Shown here: in pieces, positions 1 through 5,018 of the stretch | Layout of the letters: every line of letters starts with the position of its first letter | How positions within the stretch are numbered: position 1 is the first letter of the stretch | Source of the DNA: an uncultured Erysipelotrichaceae bacterium | GTDB lineage: Bacteria; Bacillota_I; Bacilli_A; RFN20; CAG-288 | Reading direction: 5' to 3' | Assembly: GCA_902771745.1 (NCBI GenBank) | Contig: CACXYG010000110.1 | Location: forward strand, 1-5,250 | Length of the DNA stretch: 5,250 nucleotides | Notes under the pieces: model-generated | Databases searched by the model: none | What the model was told of the DNA's origin: nothing | Seen by the model: only the letters and a program-made list of their open reading frames with translations | Position numbers and translations under genes: made by a program

Positions 1-30
1 TCGAATTCTCGAAACATGACAAAAGAACTC

Positions 31-57
31 AAAAACCACCATGTCGGTGGTTTTTTT
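31..57. terminator. Bidirectional intrinsic terminator
   Basis: A GC stem CCACC/GGTGG (36-40 with 46-50) around the loop ATGTC is extended by five A-T pairs. Read rightward it is followed by seven T; read leftward it is followed by five T. It lies 21 bp beyond the stop codon of the minus-strand 47-residue gene, so its main visible job is to end that transcript. It could also stop a rightward transcript entering from outside the window. Confidence 0.8.
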
Positions 58-77
58 GTCTCTGAAAAACGCCCATT

Positions 78-221
78 TTATCGAGTACGCATCAGAAATA
101 CAGCATACGTCTTGTCTTGGTTTTTGATGGTAGTAGAAAGCTGGTTCGTCATTTTACCAATTCGATAATCAGCAACATACTTCATCACAGCATAATCTTT
201 TTGTCTTTTAACATGAGCCAT
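78..221 (-). CDS. Small basic protein, 47 aa, function unknown
   Basis: Hypothetical small protein that I do not recognise. I chose the internal ATG (complement of 219-221, protein starting MAHVKRQKDY) over the upstream in-frame ATG at 272. It has an AGGAG Shine-Dalgarno (229-233) seven bases upstream, whereas the longer form would run through that site. The product is strongly basic: about ten Lys/Arg, three Asp and no Glu. It has no membrane segment, signal peptide or cysteine, so it is likely cytoplasmic and could bind nucleic acid or ribosomes (inference). The coding unit is self-contained, with its own ribosome site and a terminator 21 bp after the stop. The ribosome site is embedded in a hairpin that appears to terminate the preceding membrane regulator gene, so expression probably needs a promoter in 222-275. 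The length is short, but the signals on both sides make a real gene likely. Confidence 0.65.
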   Translation of the reverse strand: MAHVKRQKDYAVMKYVADYRIGKMTNQLSTTIKNQDKTYAVFLMRTR

Positions 222-262
222 AAAAAATCTCCTTTTTGCTGACCTTATTAAACAAAAAGGAG
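222..262 (-). terminator. Terminator-like hairpin overlapping a ribosome binding site
   Basis: On the minus strand a perfect 10-bp inverted repeat, CTCCTTTTTG (262-253) and CAAAAAGGAG (238-229), encloses a 14-base loop and is followed by ATTTTTT. This has the form of an intrinsic terminator for the membrane regulator gene that ends at 294. The 3' arm contains the AAGGAG Shine-Dalgarno of the 47-residue gene. A transcript reading through from upstream would therefore fold the site away. A transcript starting inside the loop or the 5' arm would leave it free. Confidence 0.6.
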
Positions 263-272
263 TGCTAATCAA
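245..272 (-). promoter_or_regulatory. Candidate promoter of the 47-aa gene, with a half CIRCE-like motif
   Basis: Minus-strand TTGATT (272-267) is followed 15-16 bases later by the AT-rich TTAATA/TAATAA (251-245). This could act as weak -35 and -10 boxes giving a short leader of about 20 bases that escapes the hairpin. The bases TTAGCACTC (268-260) equal one half of the HrcA operator CIRCE. The second half, GAGTGCTAA after nine bases, is absent, so I do not call a CIRCE site. Confidence 0.25.
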
Positions 273-293
273 CCGCTAAAAAACATACAAATA

Positions 294-1493
294 TCAATTT
301 ATTTCAAAATTTAATGACCAATCGTACTCAGGCATGAATTCTTCCATGTCAATTTCACCGTCTGACTTCAGTAAATCATAGAAATCACACTCGATATATT
401 CACGTTTGAGGATAATCAAACCCCTTTTAAACTCAACACCTTTAAAATTGATAGATTCAAAGAATTTTCTCAGTTTCCAAACAATGTCTCTATAACTGAC
501 TTTTGCTTTATCAACATCTTTATCAGGCCAGAGGAAAGTGATAGCTTTATCCATACTTAAGCTCTTACCATTTAAGGCAACTAATAAAGCGAATAATTCC
601 TTGCTCTTCTTGGCAGGAAATTCAAGCAGTTCTTCATCCAAGAAACAGTCAAACGTTTTAAAGCACGTCACTTTCAATTTGACATCAATCTTCTTTTTTC
701 TTAACGCATCATCTTCTAATTCATACACTCTCTTTGTCTTGTTCACAAAGAAATGAACATAGATCATCACAAAGAAAGCTGCAGAGAATAATAATGCCAG
801 ACTAGGCACACTCAAGAAGTAAGGAATAAAAGAAAGTAAGCCAAGTGAATTGGTAAGATATGCAATCGTTACAAAACAGACGATACTACAAGAGAAATAA
901 GCAGTGATGAAATTCTCTTTTTTACGGATATGATAAAGAGTCATCATTGCCATAAAGATGACAAATAGAGATTCCAGTATGCTAAATATCATACTGACAA
1001 CTTCTAATCTTAATGAATTCACCAAAATATCCGCTAACATGAAGATACTTAGAGCCAACAAACTGATGTTAGATACTTTGGGAGCCTGGAAATCTTTTTC
1101 AAAGAAACATAAAGAAAAATACACAAAGAACACAAAACACAGATGGTTCAGATGAGGAATAATATATTGTTCCATAAATGATAAAACATCATTATTAGGA
1201 ACACCTAAGCGATATAAAAAGACGACAAAGTCATGAGAAAACACATGGAATCCAAGTAACAACAAAGCCATAAAGAAAGTGTTCTTGGTTGCCGTTCTAT
1301 CAAATCCAAGAGATAAAAATTCACCGACACTCAGCACAATAAAAGCGATTAATGAGGCGATGACAAAACCGCTGTTGACGGTTAAATAGACATTATATTG
1401 AGATAAATCAAAAGCACCGACAAAAACACTAAAAACAACCAAAATCAGGGCAACAACAACAGTGATGAAAAAATAATTTTTCGTTTCACTCAT
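294..1493 (-). CDS. Membrane-anchored SARP-like transcriptional regulator
   Basis: Probable one-component membrane regulator of 399 aa. Residues 1-250 form about eight hydrophobic helices (roughly 7-28, 36-59, 72-95, 111-131, 140-161, 164-186, 196-216, 222-250). A charged linker at 251-270 leads to a cytoplasmic winged helix at 272-372. That domain reads like the SARP/BTAD branch of the OmpR/PhoB fold: CFKTFDCF, then KKSKELFALLVALNGK, LWPDKD, a DIVWKLRKFF recognition-helix region, and the final ECDFYDLL, where SARPs have a conserved Asp. The usual BTAD repeat domain is missing. Only about 28 residues follow, ending with FMPEYDW, which resembles the BTAD signature for 'fLp..d.W'. The multi-helix sensor comes before the DNA-binding domain, the reverse of CadC/ToxR. 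The start ATG has no clear Shine-Dalgarno, but an extended -10 lies about 35 bp upstream. The gene is divergent from a GGDEF gene of similar plan. Ligand and targets are unknown; autoregulation is plausible. Confidence 0.8.
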   Translation of the reverse strand: MSETKNYFFITVVVALILVVFSVFVGAFDLSQYNVYLTVNSGFVIASLIAFIVLSVGEFLSLGFDRTATKNTFFMALLLLGFHVFSHDFVVFLYRLGVPNNDVLSFMEQYIIPHLNHLCFVFFVYFSLCFFEKDFQAPKVSNISLLALSIFMLADILVNSLRLEVVSMIFSILESLFVIFMAMMTLYHIRKKENFITAYFSCSIVCFVTIAYLTNSLGLLSFIPYFLSVPSLALLFSAAFFVMIYVHFFVNKTKRVYELEDDALRKKKIDVKLKVTCFKTFDCFLDEELLEFPAKKSKELFALLVALNGKSLSMDKAITFLWPDKDVDKAKVSYRDIVWKLRKFFESINFKGVEFKRGLIILKREYIECDFYDLLKSDGEIDMEEFMPEYDWSLNFEIN

Positions 1494-1526
1494 AGTAACA
1501 AACGCTGTCTTTCATGGATTGCCTTT

Positions 1527-1535
1527 ATCATATCA
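1527..1535 (-). promoter_or_regulatory. Extended -10 promoter of the membrane regulator
   Basis: On the minus strand TGA-TATGAT (1535-1527) is an extended -10, with five of six matches to TATAAT plus the upstream TG. Transcription would start near 1520, giving a leader of about 27 bases before the ATG at 1493. No good -35 box is visible, which is normal for extended -10 promoters and for activator-dependent ones. The two palindromes at 1542-1563 cover the -20 to -45 region. Confidence 0.45.
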
Positions 1536-1541
1536 AAACGG

Positions 1542-1563
1542 CCTCATTTGAGGAAGTGACTTC
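1542..1563. promoter_or_regulatory. Two abutting palindromes, candidate operator
   Basis: CCTCA-TT-TGAGG (1542-1553) is a perfect 12-bp palindrome. GAAGT-G-ACTTC (1553-1563) is a perfect 11-bp palindrome sharing one base with it. They lie immediately upstream of the extended -10 of the regulator gene. This is where a repressor or a -35 replacing activator would bind, perhaps the regulator itself. The protein that binds is inferred, not shown. Confidence 0.35.
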
Positions 1564-1591
1564 ACATAATATTTTCTGTAGAGGAGTCAAC

Positions 1592-1630
1592 ATGATCACT
1601 TATCCTATCCTCAATCGATCAACCCGGTAG
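1592..1630 (+). CDS. Possible 12-codon leader ORF (MITYPILNRSTR)
   Basis: ATG at 1592 follows GAGGAG (1581-1586) by five bases, a better ribosome site than that of the GGDEF gene downstream. The reading frame closes at TAG after 12 codons. No convincing promoter lies just upstream, and the GGDEF gene has its own TATAAT further right. It is therefore either a leader peptide of a longer transcript or chance. It holds no run of a single amino acid that would suggest classical attenuation. Confidence 0.15.
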   Translation: MITYPILNRSTR

Positions 1631-1705
1631 ATAAAGCATTATGAGAAATCATCGATCCTTCATGTTTTATCCACAATAAATAAAATACCAAAACAAGCAA
1701 AATGC

Positions 1706-1722
1706 TATGCTGATTTAGCATA
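1706..1722. promoter_or_regulatory. 17-bp palindrome TATGCT-N5-AGCATA, candidate operator
   Basis: Two perfect 6-bp half-sites flank GATTT. The centre (1714) lies about 61 bases before the inferred transcription start of the GGDEF gene (about 1775), a typical position for a class I activator site. Ten bases of it (ATTTAGCATA, 1713-1722) recur at 3810-3819 in the promoter of the TraX-like gene. The cognate protein is unknown. Confidence 0.4.
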
Positions 1723-1741
1723 AGTTTCATAAATTATACTT

Positions 1742-1768
1742 TTGTAAATATTTCATAACATATATAAT
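1742..1768 (+). promoter_or_regulatory. Promoter of the GGDEF gene
   Basis: A perfect TATAAT -10 (1763-1768) is preceded by a weak -35, either TTGTAA (1742-1747, spacer 15) or TTTGTA (1741-1746, spacer 16). Transcription would start near 1775, about 20 bases before the ATG. The weak -35 fits dependence on an activator, for which the palindrome at 1706-1722 is well placed. An alternative -10, TATACT, lies at 1735-1740. Confidence 0.55.
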
Positions 1769-1795
1769 ATAGGTAACTGAAAGCAAAAAGATTTT

Positions 1796-2941
1796 ATGGA
1801 TGTAAAATTAATGACCATCGTGGCAAATGCAGTCTCTGCATTATTTGTCATCCTAATCCTTATCGGTTCTTATCGAGTACCAAAACAAATAGCTAAGCAC
1901 ACAAAAATCTTCCGCTTATGTTGTTGGGCTTGTTTTATTGGTCTTACTTTAGATGCTTTAGCCTACACATTAGAAGGAAAAGTGCCTTATGATTTCATAC
2001 TGGTCATCATCAATTTCTTAGCCTATTCCTTTCTTGATATTGTTATCATGCTCTATTCATTTTATGTCTATAGCGTCATTAAGGAAAGTAACCCTAACTT
2101 CACCAAGAAGTTCCCCTATCTCATCACTGCTATCTGTTGTGCAGATATCATCTTCTTATTTATCGGTACACTTACCCAACAGCTTTTTACCATCACCAAC
2201 GCTCTCTTTAAAGAAGGGCCTCTTGGCTACTATATCTTCATCGGTCCATTAACCTGTATGATTGTCATGGTCATCGTCTTATTCTTCAGTCACAAGAAAC
2301 TCGGTTTAGAAAAGACGATCATCTTATCTATCTACCTGATCATGCCGTTTATCTCCGCTTTATTCCAGGCTTTTGCTTACAATCTCGAAATGGGTTATGT
2401 CGGTAGCGCGCTAGCCTTGGTTCTGATCTACGTCTTGATTCAATCTCACTACATGACAGAAGCCAATGTCAGAGCCGATGTCTATAACCAGTTATCCATC
2501 AAGGATAACCTCACCGGTTTATTGAACCGTCGCGGTTATGATGAACTCTTGCAATCCTTGGATCAAAGTAAGAATTATGGAGTTGTCTTCTGTGATATCA
2601 ACAACTTAAAGAACGTCAACGACACCCAAGGACATATCGTCGGTGATAGACTCATCCAGAAAGTCAGCCAGATCATTCAAGACTCTTTCCCAAGCGATCA
2701 TTCCTTCAGAATCAGCGGTGATGAATTTGTCATCATCTCCTATGACGATAATCTAGAAGTCTTTCAACAAGAAATCACGATCTTCCAACATAGCATGATC
2801 GATAATGGTAACCTGGCCGCTTATGGTACTGCCACTACGGATGGCAAAGACATTCTTCAGGCCATCCGAATTGCGGAACAACATATGTATGAAGCGAAAA
2901 AGCTCTACTATGAATCCACCGGTCAAATCAGACGAAAATAA
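1796..2941 (+). CDS. Membrane diguanylate cyclase (GGDEF protein)
   Basis: Probable diguanylate cyclase, 381 aa, condensing two GTP into c-di-GMP at the inner face of the membrane. The N-terminal part (about 6-217) holds seven hydrophobic helices and presumably senses a signal. A short linker (218-235) leads to the GGDEF domain (237-370). Its motifs are DNLTGLLNRR (237-246), FCDINNLKNVND with metal-binding Asp267 (265-276), GHIVGD (279-284), RISGDEF (305-311) and AEQHMYEAKK (360-369). The signature is SGDEF rather than GGDEF; metal-binding residues D309 and E310 are kept, so activity is plausible but unproven. The RxxD inhibitory site expected at 298-301 reads FPSD. Its arginine is gone, so normal product feedback is probably lost. 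The start is the first ATG after the TATAAT promoter; its Shine-Dalgarno is weak (AAAAAG). There is no EAL or HD-GYP domain. It is divergent from a membrane-anchored winged-helix regulator with a comparable sensor and ends at a strong terminator. Confidence 0.88.
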   Translation: MDVKLMTIVANAVSALFVILILIGSYRVPKQIAKHTKIFRLCCWACFIGLTLDALAYTLEGKVPYDFILVIINFLAYSFLDIVIMLYSFYVYSVIKESNPNFTKKFPYLITAICCADIIFLFIGTLTQQLFTITNALFKEGPLGYYIFIGPLTCMIVMVIVLFFSHKKLGLEKTIILSIYLIMPFISALFQAFAYNLEMGYVGSALALVLIYVLIQSHYMTEANVRADVYNQLSIKDNLTGLLNRRGYDELLQSLDQSKNYGVVFCDINNLKNVNDTQGHIVGDRLIQKVSQIIQDSFPSDHSFRISGDEFVIISYDDNLEVFQQEITIFQHSMIDNGNLAAYGTATTDGKDILQAIRIAEQHMYEAKKLYYESTGQIRRK

Positions 2942-2944
2942 TAT

Positions 2945-3005
2945 ATGGCTATTATCAACCTTGGTATCAACCACAGGTGATAATAGCCATTTGTTTTGTC
3001 TTTTT
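2945..3005. terminator. Long hairpin terminator between convergent genes
   Basis: The arms ATGGCTATTATCA (2945-2957) and TGATAATAGCCAT (2978-2990) pair perfectly over 13 bp. With single bulged bases at 2958 and 2974 the stem continues inward (CCT/AGG, then TGGT/ACCA) to about 20 bp and a four-base loop. Rightward it is followed by TTGTTTTGTCTTTTT, ending the GGDEF transcript. Leftward the tail ATATTATTTT is less U-rich, but the hairpin also lies just after the stop of the TraX-like gene, so it probably serves both. Confidence 0.85.
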
Positions 3006-3007
3006 AC

Positions 3008-3796
3008 TTAGAAGATGATATTTCCAGAAACAATCATAGCGATAGCTTCTAGAAGGACAAGGTGTAAGGGATAGAAGATGTAGAACATGTATTTGAGATT
3101 CCATTTTCCTCTCTTTCCATTGTAGAAAAAAAGGAAGGGTAAGGCGAGATAGGAAAACCACATCAAATTCATCTCATAGATCGTCAAGTCATTTAATAAA
3201 ATCAATAAGACACAACCAAGACTGGTCAAGATCAATCTTCCCCATTTACCATCCATAAAAGTGATAAAAGGATTCTTGTTTTCTAAGAAAGAGAAATCAA
3301 ATAAGGAGATGATCACAGGTAACATCACACCACCAAAGCCATAATCAAAACGAAGCACTCCATATCCGGTAAACATCTTAAAATTCGTCAAGAAGAAAGC
3401 AAAAAAGAGCGTGGTGAGAAATAACAGAACAGAGATGATCTTATAATCAACTCTACTGGTCTTATCAAAAAGTGTTTTCTTCATAAACTGCATCGCATAA
3501 ATCACTAATATCGATAAAGAGTAGGTCAGCAACACCGACATAAAGAAGTCACCTGTAACGATGCTAAAGACGATTTGAACGATGACACCCAATGAGAAGA
3601 TTGTGGCAAAGTGCATCATCTTATTCTTGGTGTATTTACAACCCTCAGCAATCAAGAAAGCAAAAATAGGGAAAACGATTCTTCCTAAGATACGAAATAC
3701 TTCATGTTGGGGAAACAAAAGCATACCCACATGGTCAATGACCATGAAGATACAAGCAATGATTTTTAAGGCGTTGTTACTCAAGCGATTAAACAT
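3008..3796 (-). CDS. TraX-family polytopic membrane protein
   Basis: A 262-aa integral membrane protein matching the TraX family pattern. Visible motifs are the N-terminal LKIIACIFMVIDHVG (10-24) with its Asp-His pair, RILGRIVFPIFAFLIAEG (35-52) and KYMFYIFYPLHLVLL (235-249), with about eight hydrophobic segments over the length. The founding member, F-plasmid TraX, is needed for N-terminal acetylation of pilin. Chromosomal homologues in Firmicutes are common and of unproven function, and the family resembles membrane acyltransferases. No conjugation gene is in this window, so pilin is an unlikely substrate here; acyl transfer to an envelope component is inference. It lies 42 bp after an SGNH esterase lipoprotein on the same strand and may be co-transcribed. 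A TATAAT seven bases before the ATG, and the lack of a Shine-Dalgarno, suggest a separate leaderless transcript too. It ends at the hairpin shared with the convergent GGDEF gene. Confidence 0.82.
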   Translation of the reverse strand: MFNRLSNNALKIIACIFMVIDHVGMLLFPQHEVFRILGRIVFPIFAFLIAEGCKYTKNKMMHFATIFSLGVIVQIVFSIVTGDFFMSVLLTYSLSILVIYAMQFMKKTLFDKTSRVDYKIISVLLFLTTLFFAFFLTNFKMFTGYGVLRFDYGFGGVMLPVIISLFDFSFLENKNPFITFMDGKWGRLILTSLGCVLLILLNDLTIYEMNLMWFSYLALPFLFFYNGKRGKWNLKYMFYIFYPLHLVLLEAIAMIVSGNIIF

Positions 3797-3802
3797 GCCT
3801 AT

Positions 3803-3831
3803 ATTATAAATTTAGCATATAAAAATTACGA
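3803..3831 (-). promoter_or_regulatory. Promoter giving a likely leaderless TraX-like mRNA
   Basis: Minus-strand TATAAT (3808-3803) is a perfect -10 only six bases from the ATG whose first base is at 3796, so transcription would begin at or next to the start codon. The -35 is weak (TCGTAA at 3831-3826, spacer 17). TATGCT occurs twice upstream, at 3836-3831 and 3819-3814. The second is part of TATGCTAAAT, also found in the palindrome at 1706-1722. Confidence 0.4.
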
Positions 3832-3838
3832 GCATAAA

Positions 3839-4777
3839 TTAAGCCAGTTCGTTTTCCAGATAAGCCTGAATATAAGGAGTCCACCACTGGAGATAACCAG
3901 CTTTTCTTGGATGAATCGGATCATTACAAGCCCAAGAATAATATTTATCAGAAGCAACGGCATTAAACGCCTCGTCATTGAACATATCAATGACACCGAC
4001 ATGATAATCTGTTCCTTGATTCCACTTATCTGCAATCTGCTTTACCTGGGAGACAAAAGTAGCATAATCACTTCCTTTAGGATTGCCGTTTTCACGTTTG
4101 GCTGAATTGGTGCCATCAGAAAAATAAGAACCAGAATAGAAGTAGACTGGACAATCCCAAGTGGTAGTCACATAAGAAATGATATATTCAACCGCACCAA
4201 GCGTAGTGGCAATATCAAACTGTTCCATATCAAAGACATCACTTGCAGTCATTTCCCCTCGTTTTGAAAGTCTCTCAGAGGTGCAATCGTTGGTCGAAAT
4301 CTGACAGATAAAGGCATCCAGGTACTGATTCTCGTCGAAGACCTTGCTGGTCTTGAGACGATTGACATAGGATTTCACACCCGTGTTATCGCTCTTCATA
4401 TCACAAAGAAGGGTGGTACCGCTGATGGCATCCTTCTTACAGGTAGCACCCGTAAGAGCGGAAAGATATTCGACCATCGAGACGGAATTAGAAGAAGCTC
4501 CATAAGTGACCGAAGAACCTAACCAATAGAAATATTTCCCATCCAAAGGACTATCTAACTTGGTTACTTTCTTAGCGTCAAAATCATTGGCGTTTGCACT
4601 TAAGGAAGTATCTAGATCATCATCACTGGGAATGGTGTATTGTGGTTGATAGGTCTTTTCAATCACTGTTACAGATGAATCAGGGATTGTTGAACTTGAA
4701 GTTGAAGAAGTCGTAGAACCACAAGAAGGCAAGACAATTGCGACAAGCAAAGGCAATAAGAAGAAACGAGGTTTCAT
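3839..4777 (-). CDS. SGNH/GDSL-type esterase lipoprotein
   Basis: Probable secreted, lipid-anchored hydrolase of the SGNH family, 312 aa from the chosen start. The signal peptide (residues 1-18) ends in VLPSC, a lipobox with unusual Pro at -2; Cys19 would be lipidated. A Ser/Thr-rich linker (about 20-37) follows. Catalytic blocks, in this numbering: GSSVTYG (87-93) with nucleophile Ser89, where the common GDS is GSS; SGTTL with Gly120 (block II); STNDC with Asn163 (block III); DPIHPRKAGY with Asp286 and His289 (block V). All S-G-N-H residues are present, so it should be active. Typical substrates are acetyl or acyl esters on polysaccharides; the actual one is unknown. I prefer the ATG at 4777: AAGGAG lies 11 bases upstream, whereas the in-frame ATG at 4804 (nine residues longer) has no site and would translate through it. 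The TraX-like gene follows on the same strand. A long leader and a cre-type operator lie upstream. Confidence 0.85.
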   Translation of the reverse strand: MKPRFFLLPLLVAIVLPSCGSTTSSTSSSTIPDSSVTVIEKTYQPQYTIPSDDDLDTSLSANANDFDAKKVTKLDSPLDGKYFYWLGSSVTYGASSNSVSMVEYLSALTGATCKKDAISGTTLLCDMKSDNTGVKSYVNRLKTSKVFDENQYLDAFICQISTNDCTSERLSKRGEMTASDVFDMEQFDIATTLGAVEYIISYVTTTWDCPVYFYSGSYFSDGTNSAKRENGNPKGSDYATFVSQVKQIADKWNQGTDYHVGVIDMFNDEAFNAVASDKYYSWACNDPIHPRKAGYLQWWTPYIQAYLENELA

Positions 4778-5001
4778 TTTGTTAAAAGCTCCTTTTATTT
4801 TCATTACTTATGTTTTACGTTATCTTTCTTTCTTCTTTTTCCTTTATTTCGTAACATTGAGATATTTTTGCGAAACCACCAATAGAAGGTCACCACTTAG
4901 AATCATAAGACTTCTTTCATCATTGACCTACTCCTTGGTCCAATTAGAGGGGTTCACTTCATCTTCGGGAGAGGCTTTTTTATAGGATTTTTTCTGTCTT
5001 C
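4778..5001 (-). other. Long leader or non-coding stretch upstream of the esterase gene
   Basis: About 220 bases without a convincing gene lie between a minus-strand TATAAT (5007-5002) and the esterase start. If transcribed they form a long 5' leader. They include an AAGGAG site followed by a six-codon ORF (MMKEVL, 4930s to 4900s), an inverted repeat AGGTCA/TGACCT (4887-4892 and 4924-4929) and a purine-rich run before the start codon. The IS3-like end at 4937-4961 suggests that part of it is a transposon scar. I do not recognise a known riboswitch. Confidence 0.4.
4937..4961 (-). mobile_element. IS3-like terminal inverted repeat remnant
   Basis: Read on the minus strand from 4961, the bases begin TGAAGTGAACCCC and end AATTGGACC. 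This is the layout of IS3-family (IS150-group) ends, which start with TG and carry a CCCC block and a TTGGAC block. The interior would extend towards lower coordinates. No transposase or matching opposite end is in the window, and a degenerate 20-codon ORF (4844-4906) is all that follows. It would be a solo end or a decayed copy. Confidence 0.3.
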
Positions 5002-5007
5002 ATTATA
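5002..5007 (-). promoter_or_regulatory. -10 box upstream of the esterase leader
   Basis: A perfect minus-strand TATAAT (5007-5002) would start transcription near 4995, reading towards the esterase gene. The expected -35 position (5030-5025) reads AAGCGC and is poor. It is instead occupied by the cre-like operator, so activity may depend on a regulator. Confidence 0.4.
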
Positions 5008-5018
5008 GTTAAATCAAC

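Larger units (their letters stand above)
1494..1795. other. Divergent intergenic control region
   Basis: About 300 bp separate the starts of the membrane regulator (leftward) and the GGDEF protein (rightward). It holds the leftward extended -10 (1527-1535), two palindromes (1542-1563), a 12-codon ORF with a GAGGAG site (1592-1630), a 17-bp palindrome (1706-1722) and the rightward TATAAT (1763-1768). ATCGATC occurs twice (1614-1620 and 1651-1657). I see no tRNA, known riboswitch or terminator in it. Confidence 0.6.

Noticed and set aside
260..268. Half of a CIRCE (HrcA) operator, TTAGCACTC on the minus strand
   Set aside because: The required inverted half after nine bases is missing, so a heat-shock operator cannot be supported.
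294..296. Possible Mycoplasma-type code (TGA read as Trp)
   Set aside because: TGA is a sensible stop for the regulator, all other genes end normally and no frame needs TGA read-through; TGG encodes Trp throughout.
538..3809. Several antisense ORFs of 65-75 codons within the regulator, GGDEF and TraX-like genes
   Set aside because: They lie opposite or out of frame to genes with clear domains, lack ribosome sites and show no recognisable protein features.
4860..4885. Minus-strand GGTGGTTTCGC resembling a T-box sequence
   Set aside because: It differs from the conserved GGTGGNACCGCG, and no antiterminator/terminator pair with a T-run follows before the esterase gene.
4779..4985. 68-codon plus-strand ORF opposite the esterase start and its leader
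   Set aside because: It has no ribosome site, low-complexity Phe/Leu content from an A-rich minus strand, and overlaps the start of a well-supported gene.
4927..4990. Plus-strand terminator-like stem (CCTaCTCC with GGAGAGG) before TTTTTT
   Set aside because: The stem is short and bulged with a loop of over 30 bases, and no plus-strand gene upstream needs a terminator.
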